DNA from: Neisseria bergeri
GTDB taxonomy: Bacteria; Pseudomonadota; Gammaproteobacteria; Burkholderiales; Neisseriaceae
Assembly: GCA_003044455.1 (NCBI GenBank)
Contig: POWY01000001.1
Location: forward strand, 310,001 to 374,000
Length of the DNA stretch: 64,000 nt
Direction: 5' to 3'
Position numbers and translations under genes: made by a program. The notes beneath the pieces are model-generated. The model did no database searches. It saw nothing but the letters and a program-made list of their open reading frames with translations, and was not told the DNA's origin. Positions within the stretch are counted from its first letter, which is position 1. Every line of letters begins with the position of its first letter. Below, piece by piece: positions 59,755 to 64,000 of the stretch.

Positions 59755-60819
59755 ATGACCTCTTTGAAAAACGACACCTTCCTCCGCGCCCTGCTCAAAC
59801 AGCCCGTCGAATACACGCCGATTTGGATGATGCGTCAGGCGGGGCGTTATCTGCCCGAATACAAAGCCACGCGCGCGAAAGCGGGCAGTTTCCTCGATTT
59901 GTGTAAAAACACCGAATTGGCGACCGAAGTCACCATCCAACCTTTAGACCGCTTCGATTTGGACGCGGCGATTCTGTTCTCCGACATCCTGACCGTCCCC
60001 GACGCAATGGGCTTGGGACTGTATTTTGCCGAAGGCGAAGGCCCGAAATTCGAACGCGCCTTGCAACACGAAGCCGACATTGCCAAGCTGCAAGTTCCCG
60101 ATATGGAAAAACTGCAATACGTCTTCGACGCCGTCGGCTCCATCCGCAAAGCATTGGACGGCCGCGTACCGCTCATCGGCTTCTCCGGCAGCCCGTTCAC
60201 ACTCGCCTGCTATATGGTCGAAGGCGGCAGCAGCAAAGAATTCCGCACCATCAAAACCATGATGTACTCGCGTCCCGATTTGCTGCACAAAATCCTCGAC
60301 ACCAACGCCCAAGCCGTTACCGCCTACCTCAACGCCCAAATCGACGCGGGTGCGCAGGCCGTGCAGATTTTCGACACTTGGGGCGGTGTCCTGAGCGATG
60401 CGGCGTTTAAAGAATTCAGCCTCAAATACATCCGCCAAATCGTTGCCGGATTGAAACGCGAAAGCGAAGGCAGACGCGTTCCCGTTATCGTGTTTGCCAA
60501 AGGCGGCGGGCTGTGGCTGGAGGGCATGGCGGAAATCGGCGCAGACGCATTGGGTTTGGACTGGACGTGCAACATCGGCGAAGCACGCCGCCGCGTCGGC
60601 AACCAAGTCGCCCTGCAAGGCAACTTCGACCCGTCCGCCCTCTTCGGTACGTCCGAATCCATCCGCACCGAAGCCGCACGCATCCTAGCCGACTACGGAC
60701 ACGGCAGCGGCCATGTCTTCAACCTCGGACACGGCATCAACCAACACGCCGACCCCGAACACGCCAAAATCTTAGTCGACACCGTACACGAGCTGTCGCG
60801 GCAGTATCACGGCGGGTAA
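59755..60819 (+). CDS. hemE: Uroporphyrinogen decarboxylase
   Basis: HemE converts uroporphyrinogen III to coproporphyrinogen III. The 354-aa protein starts with the substrate-binding [15 protein letters not shown] (about residues 22-36), then [12 protein letters not shown] (catalytic Asp), [13 protein letters not shown] and [14 protein letters not shown]. It would follow hemY directly if the 59.1-59.7 kb insert were absent. The RBS is weak (GAAAGCCCC). Confidence 0.97.
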   Translation: MTSLKNDTFLRALLKQPVEYTPIWMMRQAGRYLPEYKATRAKAGSFLDLCKNTELATEVTIQPLDRFDLDAAILFSDILTVPDAMGLGLYFAEGEGPKFERALQHEADIAKLQVPDMEKLQYVFDAVGSIRKALDGRVPLIGFSGSPFTLACYMVEGGSSKEFRTIKTMMYSRPDLLHKILDTNAQAVTAYLNAQIDAGAQAVQIFDTWGGVLSDAAFKEFSLKYIRQIVAGLKRESEGRRVPVIVFAKGGGLWLEGMAEIGADALGLDWTCNIGEARRRVGNQVALQGNFDPSALFGTSESIRTEAARILADYGHGSGHVFNLGHGINQHADPEHAKILVDTVHELSRQYHGG

Positions 60820-60840
60820 GCCAGCAGGAAACTGCCCGAT

Positions 60841-60980
60841 ATGCCGTCTGAAGCCGAGAGATGGCCGGTTGGGGTAAAAATAAGGCAATGAGGCAATATC
60901 CGCCGTGTACGGATAGTACATAAGGACGGCGGCGTTGCCGCATTGGCGCAATCCCAACCGTCCCTATGTTCAGACGGCAT
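60841..60980. other. Spaced DUS pair between hemE and radA
   Basis: ATGCCGTCTGAA (60841-60852) and its inverse (60969-60980) are 116 bases apart, so they are unlikely to form one stem. The segment between shows no gene. The second copy lies 28 bases before radA. Confidence 0.5.
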
Positions 60981-61007
60981 TTTTGTTTTCAGATTCAGGG
61001 AAAACCG

Positions 61008-62387
61008 ATGGCAAAAACGCTTAAAACCCTTTACCAATGCACCGAATGCGGCGGCACTTCCCCGAAATGGCAGGGCAAATGCCCGCATTGCGGCGAGTGG
61101 AACACGCTTCAGGAAAGCCTTGCTGCGCCCGAGCCTAAAAACGCCCGCTTCCAATCTTGGGCGGCGGATACCTCGACCGTCCAGTCCCTCTCCGCTGTTA
61201 CCGCTACCGAAGTGCCGCGCAATCCGACCGGCATGGGCGAACTCGACCGCGTATTGGGCGGCGGTTTGGTTGACGGCGCGGTTATCCTGCTCGGCGGCGA
61301 CCCCGGCATCGGCAAATCCACGCTACTGTTGCAAACCATCGCCAAAATGGCACAAAGCCGAAAAGTGCTGTACGTTTCCGGCGAAGAATCCGCCCAACAA
61401 GTCGCCCTGCGCGCGCAACGTTTGGAACTGCCCACCGAAGGCGTGAACCTGCTTGCCGAAATCCGGATGGAAGCGATTCAGACGGCATTGAAACAACATC
61501 GGCCCGAAGTCGTCGTCATCGACTCCATCCAAACCATGTATTCCGACCAAATCACTTCCGCCCCCGGCTCCGTGTCGCAGGTACGTGAATGCGCCGCCCA
61601 ACTGACGCGCATGGCGAAACAGATGGGCATCGCCATGATACTGGTCGGACACGTTACCAAAGACGGCGCGATTGCCGGCCCGCGCGTGCTGGAACACATG
61701 GTCGATACCGTGCTGTATTTCGAGGGCGACCAGCATTCTAACTACCGCATGATACGCGCCATCAAAAACCGCTTCGGCGCGGCAAACGAATTGGGCGTGT
61801 TCGCCATGACAGAAAACGGTTTGAAAGGCGTATCCAACCCGTCCGCCATCTTCCTTGCCAGCTACCGCGACGACACGCCTGGTTCGTGCGTTTTGGTTAC
61901 ACAGGAAGGCAGCCGCCCGCTTTTGGTTGAAATTCAGGCATTGGTCGATGACGCACACGGCTTCACCCCCAAACGCCTCACCGTCGGACTGGAACAAAAC
62001 CGCCTTGCGATGCTGCTTGCCGTGTTAAACCGCCACGGCGGCATCGCCTGCTTCGACCAAGACGTATTCCTCAACGCCGTCGGCGGCGTCAAAATCGGCG
62101 AACCGGCGGCGGATTTGGCAGTCATCCTCGCGATGCTTTCCAGCTTCCGCAACCGCCCGCTGCCCGAAAAAATGGTTGCATTTGGAGAAATCGGTTTGAG
62201 CGGTGAAGTCCGCCCCGTCGCGCGCGGACAAGAGCGGCTCAAAGAAGCGGAAAAACTCGGCTTCAAACGCGCCATCGTTCCCAAAGCCAATATGCCGCGC
62301 AACGCCAAAGAGTTTCCTAACCTGAAAATCTACGGCGTTTCGAGTTTGCAGGAAGCCATTGATATTTGTCGGGAAGATAGGGATTGA
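61008..62387 (+). CDS. radA: DNA repair protein RadA
   Basis: RadA is a DnaB-like helicase that drives branch migration in recombination; it matters for transformation in competent bacteria. The 459-aa protein has a zinc finger (Cys11, Cys14, Cys25, Cys28), Walker A in LLGGDPGIGKST (about residues 90-101), the RadA-specific KNRFG motif (IKNRFGAANE) and a C-terminal Lon-protease-like domain (GGVKIGEPAADLAVI, GEIGLSGEVRPV). ATG 61008 is used; the frame from 60966 covers a DUS. Confidence 0.97.
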   Translation: MAKTLKTLYQCTECGGTSPKWQGKCPHCGEWNTLQESLAAPEPKNARFQSWAADTSTVQSLSAVTATEVPRNPTGMGELDRVLGGGLVDGAVILLGGDPGIGKSTLLLQTIAKMAQSRKVLYVSGEESAQQVALRAQRLELPTEGVNLLAEIRMEAIQTALKQHRPEVVVIDSIQTMYSDQITSAPGSVSQVRECAAQLTRMAKQMGIAMILVGHVTKDGAIAGPRVLEHMVDTVLYFEGDQHSNYRMIRAIKNRFGAANELGVFAMTENGLKGVSNPSAIFLASYRDDTPGSCVLVTQEGSRPLLVEIQALVDDAHGFTPKRLTVGLEQNRLAMLLAVLNRHGGIACFDQDVFLNAVGGVKIGEPAADLAVILAMLSSFRNRPLPEKMVAFGEIGLSGEVRPVARGQERLKEAEKLGFKRAIVPKANMPRNAKEFPNLKIYGVSSLQEAIDICREDRD

Positions 62388-62393
62388 AAGGAA

Positions 62394-62419
62394 ATGCCGT
62401 CTGAAGGTTCAGACGGCAT
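62394..62419 (+). terminator. DUS inverted pair after radA
   Basis: ATGCCGTCTGAAGG and its inverse lie 6 bases after the radA stop codon. Confidence 0.75.
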
Positions 62420-62499
62420 TTGGTTTGTGGCGGATTGAAACAAGAAGGCATACCGGCGACAGATAAGATTTGCGGCAAAGTTGCCTGTGATATGGCAAA

Positions 62500-62622
62500 A
62501 ACGCACACGCCCGTCATTCCCGCGAAGGCGGGAATCCGGAATCGTCCGTTTCGGCAATGATTGGAAATCACGGCAACCCAACCGCTTGGATTCCCGACTT
62601 CGCGGGAATGAGGGGCGTGTGC
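62500..62622. repeat. NIME unit: RS repeat bounded by two dRS3 elements
   Basis: dRS3 units at 62516-62535 and 62590-62609 flank a 54-base RS-type spacer. Outside them GCACACGCCC and GGGGCGTGTGC form a further inverted repeat, so the whole block is symmetric. It lies in the convergent space between radA and the DUF302 gene. Confidence 0.85.
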
Positions 62623-62657
62623 ATTTGATTTCCATCCGCCATATGTCGGCGACGGGT

Positions 62658-63137
62658 TTATTCGCCTACGGTTTTTTGTATCAGTTTTTCGGCGTTTGCC
62701 AAAGTGTTTGCCACTTCGTCAAAACCGATGCGGCTGCCGGCGATGAGGGCGCGCGTATCGGTATAGGCGGCGCGTACTTTGCCGTCCGTTTCGGTAACGA
62801 GGACGCGCAGGGGCAGTTGCAGTGCGAAGGCGGGGTCTTTGACCATCAGCGGCGTACCGGCTTTGGGTGTGCCGAACACGATGACTTTTGCCGGCTGCAT
62901 GGTCAGGCCGTTTCGGCGTGCCGCTTCCTGATGGTCGATGACGGCAAAAATGTCCATCCCTTTGCTTTTTATGGCGGTTTCAAGGCGGCTGACGGTTTCG
63001 TCAAAACTGTATTTTGAGGTGAGGGTATGCGTGGTCATAGCGGTTTCGTTTTGGGTGGGCGGTTTGCCGGCAGGGTGTGCCGAAGCGGTTGAAATGCAGA
63101 GTGCGGATGCGGCAATCAGGGGGAGTATGTGCTTCAT
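62658..63137 (-). CDS. Periplasmic DUF302 protein
   Basis: The 159-aa protein has a signal peptide (about residues 1-20, ending ASA) and one DUF302 domain: TSKYSFDETVSRLETAIKSKGM given as SFDETVSRLE, AKVIVFGTPKAGTPLM, ALQLPLRVLVTE. DUF302 proteins are small thermostable folds of unknown function, sometimes near redox genes. The leader AAGGAAATACG matches the RBS end of the REP2-like leaders, but the rest of the repeat is not evident. A periplasmic rhodanese lies upstream on the same strand. Confidence 0.85.
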   Translation of the reverse strand: MKHILPLIAASALCISTASAHPAGKPPTQNETAMTTHTLTSKYSFDETVSRLETAIKSKGMDIFAVIDHQEAARRNGLTMQPAKVIVFGTPKAGTPLMVKDPAFALQLPLRVLVTETDGKVRAAYTDTRALIAGSRIGFDEVANTLANAEKLIQKTVGE

Positions 63138-63218
63138 CGTATTTCCTTTTTCCTTATCGGTTTGTTTGTCAGGCTTCGGACGGGGCGGCACGCGCCGCGC
63201 CGAGTGCCGGAACGCCGT

Positions 63219-63252
63219 ATGCCGTCTGAAAGCCTGTCTTTTCAGACGGCAT
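63219..63252 (-). terminator. DUS inverted pair after the rhodanese gene
   Basis: ATGCCGTCTGAAAGCC and its inverse lie 4 bases beyond the rhodanese stop, for leftward transcription. Confidence 0.75.
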
Positions 63253-63256
63253 TGCG

Positions 63257-63616
63257 TCATTTCATCCCTTTTTTGAGCAGGTCTTCATAACCGCCGTGAT
63301 TGGCAACATTTGTATAACCTGCTTTTTTCAGCTCTTGAAGGGCGGCTTCGGCACGCCGTCCGCTGCGGCAGTAGAGGTTGATCGGCGTGTCTTTGTCGGG
63401 CGCGGCTTCGTGTATGCGGAGGACGATTTGGTTAACGGGGATATTGACCGCGTTGTGCAAATGACCTTCGCTGAATTCCTGTTCGCTGCGGACATCGATC
63501 CAAACGGCTGAATGTTGCGCGGTTTGGGCAGCGGATACGGGTTTTTGCGGGGCAGCCTGTGCGGCAAAGGCGGCTGAGGCAATGAGTGCGGCGGTAATCA
63601 GGTGTTTGATATTCAT
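63257..63616 (-). CDS. Periplasmic rhodanese-like sulfurtransferase (PspE type)
   Basis: The 119-aa protein has a signal peptide (about residues 1-21, AFAAQA) and a single rhodanese domain with WIDVRSEQEFSEGHL and the active-site loop CRSGRRAE (Cys about 83). It would transfer sulfane sulfur in the periplasm; PspE acts as thiosulfate:cyanide sulfurtransferase. ATG 63616 has GGAG upstream. It sits between the end of recB and the DUF302 gene. Confidence 0.9.
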   Translation of the reverse strand: MNIKHLITAALIASAAFAAQAAPQKPVSAAQTAQHSAVWIDVRSEQEFSEGHLHNAVNIPVNQIVLRIHEAAPDKDTPINLYCRSGRRAEAALQELKKAGYTNVANHGGYEDLLKKGMK

Positions 63617-63654
63617 AGGGTTCTCCTGCGGTTGTCGTCTTAAGGGACGGGAAG

Positions 63655-64000
63655 TTATTTTATCTGTTCCAAAGCGGCGGCATCTATGTCCCAACGCCAA
63701 ACGCCGCCGCCTTTGCCGTCTATGCCGCGCAAAAACAGGTAGCGGACGGAAACGGCGGCGGGCGGTTGTCCGCGCAGTTTGAAGTAGCGCGCGGCGGCAA
63801 CGGCGTAAATCAGTGCCTGAAGGTAATAGTGGTGGTGCGCGACGGCCTCGTCCATCGCCTGCCGCGTGTAGGCGGATGCGTCCGCGCCGAGGTAGTTCGA
63901 CTTGTAGTCGATGATGCAGATATTGCCGTCGGGGTCTTGGCAGACCATATCGATAAAGCCGTTTAAAAAGCCGTTGACGGTGTGGAAGTCGAGCGTTTCG
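63655..64000 (-). CDS. recB: Exodeoxyribonuclease V beta chain, C-terminal part (runs off window)
   Basis: The last 114 codons of RecB are present. The nuclease core is visible: GFIDMVCQDPDG, then IIDYKSNYLG (the D and DYK metal/catalytic motif) and HHYYLQALIYAVAAARYF, followed by RYLFLRGIDG. RecBCD processes double-strand ends. The gene starts beyond 64000. Its stop (63655) is 39 bases upstream of the rhodanese start. Confidence 0.9.
   Translation of the reverse strand, partial: ETLDFHTVNGFLNGFIDMVCQDPDGNICIIDYKSNYLGADASAYTRQAMDEAVAHHHYYLQALIYAVAAARYFKLRGQPPAAVSVRYLFLRGIDGKGGGVWRWDIDAAALEQIK

Overview
The window comes from a Neisseria chromosome of the meningitidis/gonorrhoeae/lactamica group. 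The evidence is dozens of copies of the DNA uptake sequence GCCGTCTGAA (often as inverted pairs acting as terminators), five Correia repeat elements (CREE), dRS3/NIME repeat arrays and REP2-like leaders. Genus-typical genes agree: TdfH, SliC, PilT2, PilZ and a HemX-HemY heme cluster. The exact species cannot be fixed from the sequence alone. No rRNA, tRNA, CRISPR array, intact insertion sequence or prophage was recognised.

Layout. 1-5.5 kb: end of rpiA, a thermonuclease, an amino-acid ABC permease, a 1.3-kb repeat island (two CREEs, a 110-bp direct duplication, a 227-bp tandem dRS3 array) and a membrane sulfatase-superfamily enzyme with a REP2-like leader and a TTTGC repeat behind it. 5.5-16 kb: argS, pncB, brnQ, scpA, an AT-rich membrane-protein gene, tcdA, a universal stress protein, rph and lysC. 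16-26.8 kb: the tdfH outer-membrane receptor, rluE, the cstA-ybdD pair, sliC, a frameshifted CdiI-like immunity gene with a C7 tract, gabD, and a decayed segment with possible type III CRISPR fragments. 26.8-38 kb: the MnmC oxidoreductase, DUF971-ubiE, a probably Fur-controlled HutZ-like gene, folK, sirB2-like, an MnmM-like methyltransferase, hfq, PBP4/pbpG, PrxQ, xerD, bfd, a glutaredoxin-like gene, rfbD and purC. 38.5-49 kb: pnp, a DsbD_2/TauE-type membrane protein with a lipoprotein, dapF, cysK, a DMT exporter, lepB-lepA and mtnN. 49-64 kb: pilT2-holB-pilZ-tatD, grxD, upp, hemD-hemX-hemY, a low-GC insert, hemE, radA, DUF302, a rhodanese and the end of recB.

How the genes fit together. Most are housekeeping genes in short operons (cstA-ybdD, DUF971-ubiE, lepA-lepB, lipoprotein-TauE, dapF-hypothetical, holB-pilZ-tatD, hemD-hemX-hemY), often with 4-nt ATGA overlaps. 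Host-interaction functions are spread among them: thermonuclease, zinc piracy from calprotectin, lysozyme inhibition, pilus modulation, iron and heme handling, peroxide defence. The MnmC here lacks its usual methyltransferase domain, and an MnmM-like methyltransferase lies 3-4 kb away, so together they may complete the mnm5s2U tRNA pathway.

The most notable signals are: (1) an orphan CdiI-like immunity gene switched out of frame by a C7 tract; (2) fragments resembling Cmr3 and a DUF1887-type protein in opposite orientations; (3) an AT-rich insert between hemY and hemE that carries an inverted pair of a different DUS dialect (AGGTCGTCTGAA); (4) a CREE inserted inside a REP2-like leader; and (5) short-repeat tracts (TTTGC x7, T7, C7) that could give phase variation.
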